From assembly GCA_019454045.1 (NCBI GenBank), contig SKCR01023800.1, forward strand, positions 186,001-250,000: 64,000 bases of DNA, in the 5' to 3' direction. The position numbers and the translations under genes were made by a program. Shown here piece after piece: positions 11,050 through 21,753 of this stretch. Below the pieces are notes generated by a model. It was not told the origin of the DNA, did no database searches, and saw only the letters and a list, made by a program, of their open reading frames with translations. How positions within the stretch are numbered: the stretch's first letter is position 1; every line of letters begins with the position of its first letter. Source of the stretch: Zanthoxylum bungeanum. Taxonomy: Eukaryota > Streptophyta > Magnoliopsida > Sapindales > Rutaceae.

Positions 11050-11217
11050 GATAATTACCAAACAACCATAAATGCGGTATCCTGATTAAGTCAAATAAAT
11101 AATTAATTACCAACAGACCAACCAGGCGATATCAATGTTTAGTCAGGTTAAAACCAATTTATAATTAATTACCAACCGACCAATATGGCGGTATCCTCGT
11201 TAAGTCAGATTTTAAAT
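11050..11217. repeat. Three imperfect tandem repeats of about 50-60 bp
   Basis: Each copy has 'ATAATTAATTACCAAC' (or a shorter form), then 'GACCAA', a GGCG or GCGG patch with 'TATC', and 'TTAAGTCA' or 'TTTAGTCAGG'. Copies start near 11050, 11100 and 11160. Confidence 0.6.
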
Positions 11218-11487
11218 AGTTATTATATTATAATTAGGGGAGATTAATCTAAATAACAATAATAAAAGCTTTTCCTTTTATCCCAAAAAGGGGGAGTTAC
11301 CTCCTCATTGCTTGAAAAGTAAAAACTGAAAAAGTAAAGAAAAGAAAGTGCGAAAGCGGAAATTAATTACTGAAAGCTGTAAATAAACAAACAAGATACA
11401 ATATTCTTAGTTATTCTTAAGGAATTTCAAAGAAGAAAGTATGCATTTACAAATGAAATGGCTTGATATTTATAGGTAAAATTTTGC

Positions 11488-11594
11488 CTCCACCAAATCC
11501 ATTATTAAATTCTCCACCAAATCCATTATTAATTCCTCCACTAATTGCTCAACCAAATCCATTATTAATTGCTCCACTAAATCCATTATTAATT
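11488..11594 (+). repeat. Tandem repeat with CCAAATCCATTATTAA core, 4 copies
   Basis: Four copies of CTCCACCAAATCCATTATT-type units, 24 bp for two copies and one 36-bp unit with a 12-bp insertion. The open frame on the + strand only reads Pro-Asn-Pro-Leu repeats. Confidence 0.85.
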
Positions 11595-12069
11595 GATATT
11601 AAGTTTGGTGGGAGCTTGACTATTTTTATTATTTATTTATTTATTTTACTTTGAAAATGACTTTAATAATTACACATAACACACTTCTGGCTATTTCATC
11701 AATTTCGGTCACGATATCATCAGACTTCGAAATTAATTTGTCTTTAAAAGTTGTAGATCTTTGAGTCTTCTTTAATCTGGATCTTGATTCAGTTCAATCC
11801 GATACTGGAGTAAGACGTTATGTCCAAAATACGACACTTGTGCAAAACTGAAATTTCCGAAACTGCACTTCATTAAAACGCTCTTTCAAGTTTCCAATCT
11901 CTAAAATTAATATGTTAAGTCCAATTTTTACCCTTATTTGATCTACATTTCGTCCTAAATGATTTCATTGAGTCCTAATATTATTTTATCTGCAAAGTAA
12001 ACTAAAACACATCAAAACGTTCATCAACCCGGGAAACTAAACAAAATATTAAGTAAAAGGGGAAGTAAA

Positions 12070-12106
12070 TATTGATATATTTTCTGCTAATTAGGTATGC
12101 TATTAT
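12070..12106 (+). pseudogene. Athila-like pol fragment E, left piece
   Basis: The last bases before the family B solo LTR, translated on the + strand, read into the sequence resuming at 47784 with no frame change. The joined reading gives the RNase H-to-integrase linker of Athila-type Ty3 elements. The left limit is uncertain because decay or a deletion obscures it. Positions 12102-12106 (ATTAT) are the left TSD of the B solo LTR. Confidence 0.55.
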
Positions 12107-12259
12107 TGTTGGGATTTCGGGCGACGGGCGCAGTGGAAGCGCGGTTCGGGAGAAATCGTAATTTAAAACTTTTTCAAATTACCGAATGAATTCTTCAATA
12201 TCTAATATGAATAATTTATTCATAATTCACCTAAATCTATTTATTCGATATCAAATAAC

Positions 12260-12864
12260 TGTTAGGGTTGGTGCTCAGAGTGCCAATCTAGATCGTATTT
12301 ATGTGTGATTCATAAATACGAGCAATTCTATTTTCCATAATATTACTAATTTAATGGTAGCACCCTTGTCTTTTATACACTTATTCGATCTAATTATGAT
12401 TAGATATCTAATTATGATTAGATCGAAACTAAATCTGGTTTAGTGATACGTGTATATTAGACAAAGACCCTAGGATTTGCAATATAGTACGCAGTTACAA
12501 AGTAGTTTGTACTTGACATTGGGAAGTGCACTATAAGATGTATATCCTTAAATAAAGTTCATGGTCAAGATTTACTAACACTGGTCGGTTAGTAAAATCC
12601 GTTGAGACCAGTATATGTCGTATATCATGACTTGGTCCGATGGTTTTTCCCAGTGAACCATGATTCTCGGAAGACTCATATAGACATGTGGGAGTTTATT
12701 TGATAAGACACTGAAAGACTCATTGAAGATTTCCTAATAGATGGTACACCAACATCAATAGGAATCTTCACGAGTTGAGCGAGCATAGTGGTTATTTGAC
12801 TTGAGATGCCACAGTGGGATATATGAGTTATCTTCCATACTTTGATGGCAGTCATGTCACCGAT
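12260..12864 (+). mobile_element. B+ 5' LTR, segment 1 of 3
   Basis: Matches the start of the 3' LTR (41028 on) and is interrupted at 12865 by element C-. The last five bases, CCGAT, are the C TSD. The LTR continues at 24823. Confidence 0.92.
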
Positions 12865-13876
12865 TGTAGGACACAGAAATCGGTGACGCTGTTCCAATTT
12901 CATGGCCTAGTTAGGAGTACGGAATAGTCCACGGGGGAACTAAACCAGAGAAATAATATGGAGTCGCCACCCGGTGTGAACCGGGATAATGATTTAAGGC
13001 CGCACTCACCCCTCGCAAGGGAAGACCTCAAACCATTAGGTTCGGAATGGTCCCTTAATTATGCCACTTATAATGAAATGATTTGTGCAATAATTTAACC
13101 GAATCTACGTAATATATATTTCCAAGAGTATTCTATTTCTAAGTTCACATGCATGAAAATAAAGCTCATATCTAAGTTTGCATATAACCTATATCTAAGT
13201 TTGCATGCATAAAAAAAAATTGGATAACGGCAAGCATATGATTTCATAAACACATTACATTAATAAACACGAAAATGCAAACAAATAATAATTGTACAAG
13301 CATGCATATCAAAGAGAAGCAATTAGATGTATAATGCAAAAAGATAACTAAAGAGGCAATTGTACATTAAGATAAACGTGCCATGATGCGATGTAAAAGA
13401 AGATAGACAAATAGGGTGAAAGAAAAGAGATGCACTCTATGCCTACATCTATATAGAACTTCGAGTGCCTGATTGAACGTATTTCACGTCCAATCGAACG
13501 TGCTTTGTCCGGCGCGGCAAAATGTCATGGCCAAGGTAGCCCTTAGGCTTTTCGTCCCTCAAAGTGGAGGATCTTTAATCCAACTTGATTTGCCCATGTG
13601 CATTGAAATATGATGCATGATTATGCAAAGAGATGACATATATAAAGAAAATAACGGAATAATAAAAGGCGCGCGACGAAGTATTGTCGTAAAGGTAGCC
13701 TTTTAGACTTTTGTTCCCTCAAATAGAGAACCTTTAGCCCAACATAATAACCCCATGCACATTACATTACGATGCATACAAATAAATAAGACATTGATAT
13801 GGGACTTCGTATGTCCGATTAAACATATCTCTCGTTCAATCAAATATACTTCGTCTGACGCGGTAAAATGTCGTGG
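12865..13876 (-). mobile_element. C- 3' LTR fragment
   Basis: Closely matches 21754 on, up to about 13876, where similarity ends abruptly. It carries the same roughly 180-bp internal repeats with the GGCGCGGCAAAA and AGGTAGCC...AGGCTTTT marks (about 13456, 13640 and 13800). Confidence 0.85.
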
Positions 13877-14345
13877 TTGGATATCATGCACTCGCCTACT
13901 AATCACACTAGTATTTAACTTCAACTCACTTGCACAAACAAGTTGATTAGTTTATCCATGTGTTTTACAAGACTTTCTAAGCGCTAAGCGGGCCTGACCG
14001 TCCTAAACCTAAATAGCTCACCGAAAAACAGCATGAAAGGTTGGTAACAAGCAATCTCATCACTTCCAATTCTACCAACTATAGCATCTTCTGCATTCTC
14101 AGCAACCCAATTCTTAACCAAATCCAACGATAACTACACCAACCAAAAAAAGAAAAGAAAAAAACTTAAACCCATCAATTATAGCACTCCAAAACCATCA
14201 CTTAAATGATAAGTAACGAATTATTCCAATTCTAAAGCTGATAAAAATCTTAAGAGCTTAAATTTTGATATATAAACCTTTTTTTTTTTTCTGTTGTCAA
14301 AAGCACAACAAACCAAAGACAAAATAATCTAAAAAGAAAACCTAC

Positions 14346-14480
14346 CTTGTTTTGAGCCAAACCAAGCTGGATAACCCGACCTGGATTGCCCACTTCATCG
14401 TAGGTGTCCTTCTCAACCCGCTTAAAACCCATATAATAAGGCGTCTCACTGCACTTCAAAATCGAGCTGAACCTAATCCT
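14346..14480 (-). pseudogene. Captured exon of an ACC-synthase-like aminotransferase (ACS10/12 type)
   Basis: The minus strand reads SSILKCSETPYYMGFKRVE, then KDTYDEVGNPGRVIQLGLAQNK, and stops at a consensus 5' splice site (AAG|GTAGG, exon end 14346). ACC-synthase family proteins have SPYFxGW..YE.xPYDxxxNPxGVIQMGLAEN at this point, and an intron follows the GLAEN segment. The variant 'SPYYxGLxRVxEDPYDExGNPDGVIQLGLAENK' style fits the ACS10/12 aminotransferase branch best; I give this from memory of the family. The fragment lacks the PLP-binding lysine region and everything downstream. Upstream (to about 14560) the frame stays open (TAVVTQKCLRI) but I cannot align it. It is a transduplicated gene piece, not a working gene. 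Confidence 0.75.
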
Positions 14481-14599
14481 CAGGCATTTCTGGGTGACAA
14501 CAGCGGTCGAGACAAACTCCGAGGCTATCCAGAAAGCTCTGTTTATGTGACAAAAACACAAACACCTTATCTACTACCACAACAAAGCATTTTTAAAAC

Positions 14600-14900
14600 A
14601 CAAAAATGACACAATAGCTTATAATACAGATGATAGGTTTTCCAGACGAGCGAGCATAGCCCTCGACTGTAAAGACACTGCTCTGTTCATGTCGAGGGAT
14701 GAATCTCCATAGAAGTGCCACCTGGGAAAGCGAAAACGTCGGTGACACCCTAGCATCAGAGAGCCTTAACGAGAATGTCGATGCCTTGACGGGGCTCATC
14801 AGAGGAACATCGGGAATGAAAGATTATTTATGGGGTTGTAACAGCCGTGAGGGTGGGGGTAGAGGCGGCGGCGGCTGAGGGCTTGGGGAGGGAATTTGAT
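14600..14900 (-). other. GC-rich exon-like stretch within the CACTA remnant
   Basis: The base composition and a (CCG)n-rich patch at about 14864-14875 differ sharply from the AT-rich surroundings and resemble a captured coding exon or 5' UTR. Minus-strand frames are open in parts (14593-14799 has an ATG-started frame of 68 codons), but I recognise no protein. It lies upstream of the ACS-like exon in the same orientation, so both could come from one gene or from two captures. Confidence 0.4.
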
Positions 14901-14994
14901 ATGCAGAGAGTGGGCTTTTGGATGTTAAAAGAAAATGGGAGGGTTTGAAGTTGAAAATGAAGGGGCGAAGGAAATGTCAATTTAAATTCGCCAT

Positions 14995-15228
14995 TTTTTT
15001 AGGTTACTTTTAATGGCGAATTTAATTTTTTCTCCACTAAAAGTAACATTTTAGTGGCGAATTTAATTTTTCGCCATTAAAAGTTTAATTTTTACTGGCG
15101 AAATTTTTCGCCAGTAAAAGAATTTTTAGTGGCGAAATTATATTTCACCATTAAAAAGGTTGTTTTTAGTGGCGAAATTTATTTCCCCACTAAATTTTCG
15201 CCACTAAAAAAAACACTTTTTTGTAGTG
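14995..15228. repeat. CACTA subterminal repeats and terminal inverted repeat end
   Basis: At least nine copies of AGTGGCGAA, GGCGAAATT or their reverse complements (TTCGCCACTAAA, TTCGCCATTAAA) occur in about 220 bp, ending in TTTTTTGTAGTG at 15228. Several adjacent copies are inverted and would form hairpins. Such arrays bind transposase in characterised CACTA elements. Confidence 0.8.
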
Positions 15229-15368
15229 ATCACTTTTTCCCAGTTCACATCGGGTGGCGACTCCATGTTATTTCTCCGGTTTAGTTCCCCCGCGGACTAC
15301 TCCGTTCTCCCACCTAGGCCGCTAGCCTAGAACAGAATAGCGTTGTCAACATTCTGTGTCCTACAGTC

Positions 15369-15386
15369 TGGCGACTCCACTGAGGA
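15369..15386 (+). other. Primer-binding site of C+ (Tat/Ogre type)
   Basis: TGGCGACTCCACTGAGGA lies 3 bp after the LTR end CTGTGTCCTACA (15365). This TGGCGACTC PBS is characteristic of Tat/Ogre Ty3 elements (recalled as tRNA-Arg). Confidence 0.8.
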
Positions 15387-16119
15387 TCTAGAGAATCGGC
15401 CCCGAAATCATGTCTTGTGATGTGTATGATTTGTGCTTTATTTGATTGTTTCTATAGTGGGTTGAGAGGGTCTTAATCAAAGGCATTGTTAAAGCTAGGT
15501 GATGGTTTGGTGTCTTCCTTCATTCACTACCTTTCGGGGAAAAGCTGTGAAGGCACCTAGATAATCATTACCTGTAGCTTGTTGTGATGGACTAATCTGG
15601 AAGACTCGTTATTTATTCCTGACACCAAACGATAAGAGCCTAAGGGGCTTGGGTACTTAAGAGAGCCTCGCTCCACCCTCCCTCTGGGGAATCTACAACG
15701 GGAAATCCTTTTGACAGTCAGTCACATATCATAACTCGTTGGCATGTACCGTAGTGTATAAAAAAGGTACGCTCACTTGGTCGCTTGAACCCTTGAGTTG
15801 TGAGTCCTAGTTGTGGGTAACCCTTCATCGACAAGAGCCTTTGTCTACACTCCTATAAACCCACATGTGAACCATAGTTATATATCCTATAGGAGTTGCC
15901 CCTTTATGCTTTTGAAAACCACATGCATATTATATCACATACATCGCACGCATCTCATGCATTCACGCATCATGTTAACCCAGTGTCTTAAAAGCCATCA
16001 TAGATATCCGTTGGGTTAGGAAAAGAGGGGCTTGTCAAGAAGAGTTTAGCAAACGTGGATAGCGAGGAAAAGGAAATCGAGAAACAGAAAACCTTACGGT
16101 AAGGATAGAAAGACCATTG

Positions 16120-16200
16120 GGGGGCCTTCAAAAAAAAGAAAAAAAAGAGAAAAAAGAAAAAAAAAAAAAGAAAGAAAGAAAAAAAGAAACGAAAAAATTG
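16120..16200 (+). repeat. A/G-rich low-complexity tract
   Basis: Nearly pure AAAAGAAAAA-type purine sequence inside the C+ interior. A second such tract lies at 16597-16690. Open frames on the opposite strand across these only encode Phe/Ser/Leu repeats. Confidence 0.9.
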
Positions 16201-17329
16201 TTTGTTTTTAATCTTTGATGGTTAGACATAAGTCTGATGATGAATTTGATTGCTTTAGAGAGAAACTTTAGAAACGATAAACCCTTGATGTGCTTTTATC
16301 TGATGCTTTGAGTAATTGATCTATGTTAGACTCGTAAGCACTTGATTATGGTTCTTAGGAGTGGAAATCTGAGTAGTTAGCAAAGTGACTAGTTGAAGAA
16401 ATTATAGGTCGGTGAATGACCATTCGCCTAAATGTCTATCCTAATTTGCTTGTGCTAAGATGTGTGGTATGGTTGAAGATAAAAGAAATGTCTCTAAAGA
16501 AAAGAATTGAACCACCCATAATCGATAAGCGTGAAGCTACCCATGGGCGAGTATTAGGACCACCATGAGGAGAAATTCTACCTTAAAGGGTAGGTGCGTT
16601 GAAAAAAAAAAGGGAAAGAAAAGGAAAGAAAAGAAAAGAAAAAAATGAAGTTCAAAATGAAAAGAAAAAAAGAGACAAAGGAAGAGAAAGAAAACCATAT
16701 CACATTGAGCACGGAAAAGCAATTGCAGAGCATAACTGAGACATCTAGGTTGGTTTGACCCATCGATCCTGATTTTTGAAAAGAAATTATTGAGTTGGCC
16801 TACTTAGGAATCAAGCTGTAAAAGAACCTTTGTGCACACACACTTTGAGTCTGGCATAGATCACTTATTTAAAGACTTGGATTTGAGTTGCATCGAATGT
16901 TTTGAGGGTTCTCTGGTTTCATTACCGAGCATTCTTTGAGGACAATGATATGTATAACTATGGAGACTATTTCCTAGCATGTAGTATAGTATGATGATAT
17001 GGAAGGCCCCACCATGTGGTTCATCTTGACTAAGTACAAATAGTGGAGAGCAGAAAGCTAAACCAAGACTGGGGGCAACCAATCTACCACCGTGAATCAA
17101 GATATTGAGTCATGAGACCAGAGAGAAGACTGAGCAATCACCTGGAGAACTTGCAGCAGACCTAACCCAATGGAATAGGAAATTCATTCATGCATGCATG
17201 CATACACGTAACATATTTTGCATTCTTTTTGTGTTTGTTTTGTTCTGTATTCACAGGTTTCAAAGAAGAAAAAGAAAAAATAGTAAAGACAAGCCAACCA
17301 GAATCAGCAACATATAGGAAGTATGTTCG

Positions 17330-18097
17330 GGGATGAGTCCCAAGTTTGAGGCCCATCATCAGTATCAGTTTTGGGATGAGTCCCATGGTCAAGGCCTATA
17401 TCAGCATCAGTTTCAGGGATGAGTCCTAGGGTCGAGGCCCACATCAGTATCAGCTTGGGGCGAGGCCCACATCAGTATCAGCTTGAGGGCGAGGCCCACA
17501 TCACTATCAGCTCAGGGGCGAGACCCACATCAGTATCAATCTGGGGGCGAGGCCCATATAAGTATCAGTCTGGGGTCGAGGCCCATATAAGTATCAGTCT
17601 GGGGGCGAGGCCTACGTTAGTATCAGTTTTGGGGTGAGGCCCGCATCAGTATCAGTCTGGGGGCGAGGCCCACATCAATATTAGTCCGGGGGCGAGACCT
17701 ACATCAGTATCAATCTAGGGAAGAGGCCCACGTCAGTATCAGTATGGGGTCGAGGCCCACATAAGTATCAGTCTGGGGGCGAGGCCTACGTTTGTATCAG
17801 TTTTGGGGCGAGGCCCGCATCAGTATCAGTTTGGGGGCGAGACCCACATCAGTATTAGTACGGGGGCGAGACCCATATCAGTATCAATCTGGGGGCGAGG
17901 CCCACGTCAGTATCAGTCTGGGGTCGAGGCCCACATCAGTATCAGTCTGGGGGTGAGGCCTACATTAGTATCAATTTTGGGGTGAGGCATCAGTATCAGT
18001 CTGGGGGCGAGGTCCATATCAGTATCAATCTAGGGGCGAGGCCCACGTCAGTATCAGTTTTGGGGCGAAGCCCACATCAGTATTAGTCTAGGGCAAG
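17330..18097 (+). repeat. 29-30-bp tandem array in C+ 3' untranslated region
   Basis: About 25 copies of a 29-30-bp unit containing GGGGCGAGGCCCACATCAGT followed by ATCAGTCTG. Copies vary by a few bases. Tat-lineage elements are known for such arrays between pol and the 3' LTR, and some of these have given rise to satellites. Confidence 0.92.
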
Positions 18098-18790
18098 GTG
18101 CCCCCATTGTCAGTTGTAGTTCCGGAATACGTCCCAAGGTCGAGGACCCACTATATCAAAAATTTCTAGACGAGGCCCACTTTGTCAGCGGTATTGGGTC
18201 GAGGTGCCCAGAGTCGAGGTGCCCCCGTTTTCGATTGTAGTTTCGGGATGTGTCCCACGGTCGAGGACCCACTACATCATCAATTTCTGGGCGAGACCCA
18301 CTTTGTCAGCGATGTTGGGTCGAGGTGCCCCTGTTATCGGTTGTAGTTTCGGGATGCGTCCCAGGGTCGAGGACCCACTACATCATCAATTTCTAGGTGA
18401 GGCCCACTTTGTCAGCGGTGTTGGGTCGAGGTGCCCAGGGTCGAGGTGCCCCCGTTGTCAGTTGTAGTTTCGGGATGTGTCCTAGAGTCGCGTACCCACT
18501 ACATCATCAATTTCTGGGTGAGGCCCACTTTGTCAGCGGTATTGGGTCGAGGTGCCCAGGGTCGAGGTGCCCCCGTTGTCAGTTGTAGTTCCGGGATGCG
18601 TCCCAGGGTCGATGACCCACTACATCATCAATTTCTGGGCGAGGCCCACTTTTTCAGTGGTATTGGGTCAAGGTGCCCAGGGTCGAGGTGCCCCCGTTGT
18701 CGGTTGCAGTTTCGGGATACGTCCCAAGGTCGAGGGCCCACTGTATCATCAACACAGTTCACATTCGGTGGTTCGAGAATAAAGCCCAGG
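18098..18790 (+). repeat. 121-bp higher-order tandem array derived from the 30-bp unit
   Basis: Anchors GGTGCCCCC/GGTGCCCCT occur at 18098, 18219, 18325, 18446, 18567 and 18688: periods 121, 106, 121, 121, 121. Each 121-bp unit can be split into parts of 34, 44, 28 and 15 bp, each starting with a GGGTCGAGG/GGGCGAGGCCCA-like motif. The 106-bp unit lacks the 15-bp part. This is a higher-order repeat evolved from the neighbouring 30-bp array. Confidence 0.88.
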
Positions 18791-18930
18791 GTTGAGGCAC
18801 CTCACCACCATATCCACTCAGTTCGAAGTGGCAGGCGAGTCAAGTGGCAGCTGGCGAGCCAGGTAAGTGAAAATGCATTGCACATACTTTGATAGGATTG
18901 TCATTGTCACACACTGCACATGTCCTATCA

Positions 18931-18944
18931 AAGTGGGGGGCGAC
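18931..18944 (+). other. Polypurine tract of C+
   Basis: AAGTGGGGGGCGAC directly precedes the 3' LTR start TGTAGGCACT. Confidence 0.8.
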
Positions 18945-21329
18945 TGTAGGCACTGTATTTTTGTATGTAAGTCCTGACGATGAGTCTCGTATGGAGACAC
19001 TACCTCTTTGATTGTGAAAGTCGCGGGAAACGAACGTCGGAAGGGGAAAGTTGGAAATTAGCATTTGGTCGGATTTAACTCTATTGTTTCGCTTCGGTTC
19101 GCTTGTTGGACCTCTATTTTAAAACACATCACACAAATTAAATAATAATAAAACATGTGACAAATTAAATTAAATTAAGTTAAAACCAATTAAATTGAAA
19201 TTAAATTAAATTAAATTACCTTCCCAAATTAAATAAATCACATAACAAAATTAAATAAAATCAAATAATATCCCATCAAAAGCTTTCCTAATTCACTTAA
19301 AATACTTCCCTAATTAAAAGATTTTCCCTCATTAAATACTAATTAAAAAGGATTTTCCCTTTAAACACACAAATCCTATTCCTTCTCCAACAAGGTAAAC
19401 TCTCTCCCTTGGCCTATAAAAAGAACCATTAACCCACACATTCAACCCTGGCAGATTCTCACGAAAAACACAAAGAAATAAACCCCATAGCCGCACCAAT
19501 AACCAGGTCTCTCCCAATCCATTCACACACTACCCTTCCACTCATCCTCACTCACAAACTGCACACACTTAGCAAACTTCAAACACGTACACTAGCCCAC
19601 TTCAACCAGCCAACGACCCACGCATAAACCCTTTGCTCCACACGTCCCTCAAATCTCATAACAGCCGCCCAACTCTCTCGCCACTTAGCCAATTCCACTC
19701 ACCTTAACGCCCCCTGCCCTTACCTCCACGCACTCACCACCTAGCCAAAACCACTCTCCCTCAACGTAAACCACTCACACCAACAACACATCAACGCCAC
19801 ACGTCCCTCACCGTTTCAATAAATCAGCTACACGCCACAATCCACGTTAACCAAGCCTCACATGAAGCCCATCATCAGCGCACCTAGCCCCTGCTCACTA
19901 CCCTTCAATAATTCACGTAACACGGCCCCATAAATCATGTCTTTACAAGGCTGCTCCACGTAACAAGCTCATGTAGTCACGTCGAGCAACCTCACGTTAA
20001 CTGTCCCCAATAACCGACATAAATCGAGCAACAGTGAATCATCCCATACACCAAACCGAGACCCAAAACAGTCCTTGAAATTAAAAATGCCCAAAATAGT
20101 CCCCATAACTGCACCCCGAAACTGCCCAAAACAGCCTCAGAAATTGTCGAGAACAGTCCCTAAACACACCTGAAACAGTGACCAGAAATTTCACCGAAAA
20201 CAGCAGCAAAACGAAGTGGAATAGTAGTCTGAACAGTGAAACAGCGAGGAAAAACATTGGATTAGTGAACCAGAAAAGTTGCGGAGCAACAACCCTTCCG
20301 ACGATCGTGTAACATGCTTTCGAGAGACGACAAAAGAGGTTAGACCTGAGGGCACCCTTTGTTATATTTTATTTTGTTATCCTGGACACGACATGCTCGG
20401 TTGGATGTGGAGTACGTCAAATCGGGTATGCAAAGTCCTACATTGAAAGCGGCCAACTCCCTTGGTCACATACTTATTATTTCGTGTTTGTTTCGTATTT
20501 AATTTACATTTATTATCCCTTTATTATTTCACATTTATTTTTACGTTATTTATTTTCCTTCATTATTTTACATTTTAGTTTATTATTCGTCTCTTTAGAT
20601 ATTTATCGTTATATGGATTGTCATGTCAATATTAGGTTAATGATTGACGTTGCCTCTCGTGGTATATCGGATGGAAACCCAGACGTAAATTCCGTTGCCG
20701 AATCCGAATGGACGGTAGTGCCGTTTGCACTCGGGATACAACTCCACGTACCACTTAAAGAGGCACATATTTCGTTCCATCCAAATTTGTGTTTGAGCAT
20801 GATGTAGTTCGTAGATTAGTTATTTATTATTTAAAGTATGATTTAATTTAGTTTGTTATTTATTTTCAAATCATGATTATGTTATTTTAAGCATGATATT
20901 TTGTTGAGTTTATGATTATGTTTAAATTGCTATTCATTTTGGTTTAACGGTTCAATGTGCTCATTGTGTGATATTCTCTTTTGTCGTTTAAAGACTTACT
21001 TTCAAGCATGCAAACTTAGATATATGATTTATCTTTATGAACATGAACTAGATATAGGTTGTTCTTGAGTATGTTGGGTAGATTCGGTTAGTTTATTGTA
21101 CAAATCACATCATTACAAGTGACATAAGTAAGAGACCATTCCGAACCCAACGATTTGAGGTCTTCCCTTGCGAGGGGTGAGTGCGGCCTTAAATCACTTT
21201 TTCCCGATTCACACCGGGTGGTGACTCCATGTTATTTCTCCAGCTTAGTTCCCCCGAGGACTACTCCGTACTCCCACTTAGGCCGCGAGCCTAGAACAGA
21301 ACAGTGTCGTCAACATTCTGTGTTCTACA
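18945..21329 (+). mobile_element. C+ 3' LTR (2385 bp)
   Basis: Begins TGTAGGCACTGTATTTTTG and ends ATTCTGTGTTCTACA. The start matches, in reverse complement, the C- 5' LTR end at 24822; the end matches 15229-15365 and the reverse complement of 12865 on. It includes a TATA box at 19414-19423 and AT-rich TTAAATTAAA stretches at 19130-19210. Confidence 0.88.
19414..19423 (+). promoter_or_regulatory. TATA box of C+ LTR
   Basis: CTATAAAAAG in the middle of the LTR. The C- LTR has CTATAAAAATA at the corresponding place (24305-24315, minus strand). Confidence 0.6.
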
Positions 21330-21753
21330 CCGAGCGACCAAGTGAGCGCACCTTTTTTATACCCTAATATACGTGCCAATGAGTTATGGTGCGTGACTGA
21401 CTGTCAAATCTTTTTCCCATTGTAGATTCCCCAGAGGGAGGGTGAAGCAAACTCTCTTAAATACCCAAGCCTCTTAGTCTCTTATCGCTTGGTGACAGGA
21501 ATAAACAACGAGTCCTCCAAATTAGTCCATCACAGTAAGCTACTAGTACATGATTATCTATTTGCCTTCAAAGCTTTTCCTTGTAGAAAGGTAGTGAATG
21601 AGGGAAGACACCAAACCGTTACCAAGCTTTAAAAGTGCCTTTGATTAAAACCCTTTCAACCCATGGTAGACGCGGTTAACTAAAGCACAAATCGCAATCA
21701 CTACAAGACATTATTTCGGGGCCGATTCTCTATCCCTAGTAGAGTCGCCAGAC
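21330..21753 (-). mobile_element. C- leader (PBS-proximal interior)
   Basis: The reverse complement matches C+ 15366-15800 (shared TGATGGACTAAT, TTTATTCCTG and TTGACAGTCAGTCAC segments), then stops where C+ was inserted. The PBS at 21733-21750 reads TGGCGACTCTACTAGGGA on the minus strand. Confidence 0.85.

Larger units (their letters stand above)
10633..12069. other. Unassigned AT-rich DNA between A1 and the Athila remnant
   Basis: I recognise no coding domain or LTR pair here. It contains A/G-rich near-repeats of 'GCTGGAAAGTAAATT' at about 10901-10965, three imperfect 50-60-bp repeats at 11050-11217, and a 24-36-bp tandem array at 11488-11594. A TATTTATAGG TATA-like element precedes that array (about 11469-11476). 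It may be an old LTR or leader from another element, but I cannot show ends or a TSD. Confidence 0.5.
13877..15228 (-). mobile_element. CACTA-type DNA transposon remnant carrying a host gene fragment
   Basis: The right terminus read on the minus strand starts CACTACAAAAAAGTG (15228 leftward), the hallmark end of CACTA (En/Spm) transposons. It is followed by subterminal direct and inverted copies of TTTAGTGGCGAAA (14995-15215). C+ LTR sequence resumes exactly after it at 15229. The other terminus is absent; the left edge (about 13877) is a deletion junction with the C- LTR. Inside are a GC-rich exon-like stretch (14600-14900) and an ACS-like exon (14346-about 14480). No transposase is seen, so it was a non-autonomous, Pack-type element. 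Confidence 0.75.
15229..21329 (+). mobile_element. Non-autonomous Tat/Ogre-like element C+ (inverted inside C-)
   Basis: Plus-strand element: 5' LTR remnant (15229-15365), PBS (15369-15386), a 3.58-kb interior (15366-18944) without recognisable gag-pol, a tandem-repeat region (17330-18790), a polypurine tract (18931-18944) and a 3' LTR (18945-21329). It sits in the C- leader: C- sequence resumes at 21330 at a point matching about 15800 in C+. The right flank CCGAG would be a TSD; the left copy was lost with most of the 5' LTR. Confidence 0.82.

Noticed and set aside
12400..12430. Short palindromic ATTATGATTAGATATCTAAT repeats in the B LTR as a regulatory site
   Set aside because: They lie in AT-rich DNA and are short, and I have no conservation evidence beyond the B family itself.
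12865..15365. A DNA transposon with terminal inverted repeats (TGTAGGACACAG at the left, CTGTGTCCTACA at the right)
   Set aside because: The right copy is followed by a Tat-type PBS and leader and both are LTR 3' ends in opposite orientation; the CCGAT duplication pairs 12860 with 24823, not with 15366.
16537..16763. Phe/Ser/Leu-rich minus-strand open frames
   Set aside because: They cover an A/G-rich low-complexity tract; likewise the frames at 60978-61243 and the Tyr-Ile frames at 2350-2685 and 49483-49764.
17330..18790. CRISPR-like regular array
   Set aside because: Units are directly adjacent without unique spacers, and the region lies in the 3' part of a plant LTR retrotransposon.
17419..18892. 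Overlapping open frames of 60-153 codons rich in Gly, Arg and Pro
   Set aside because: They are translations of the 30-bp and 121-bp tandem arrays, open because the repeat unit lacks stops in those frames; there is no start context or codon conservation.
20484..20807. 107-codon plus-strand frame
   Set aside because: It sits inside the C+ 3' LTR, begins in hydrophobic low-complexity sequence and has no recognisable domain.
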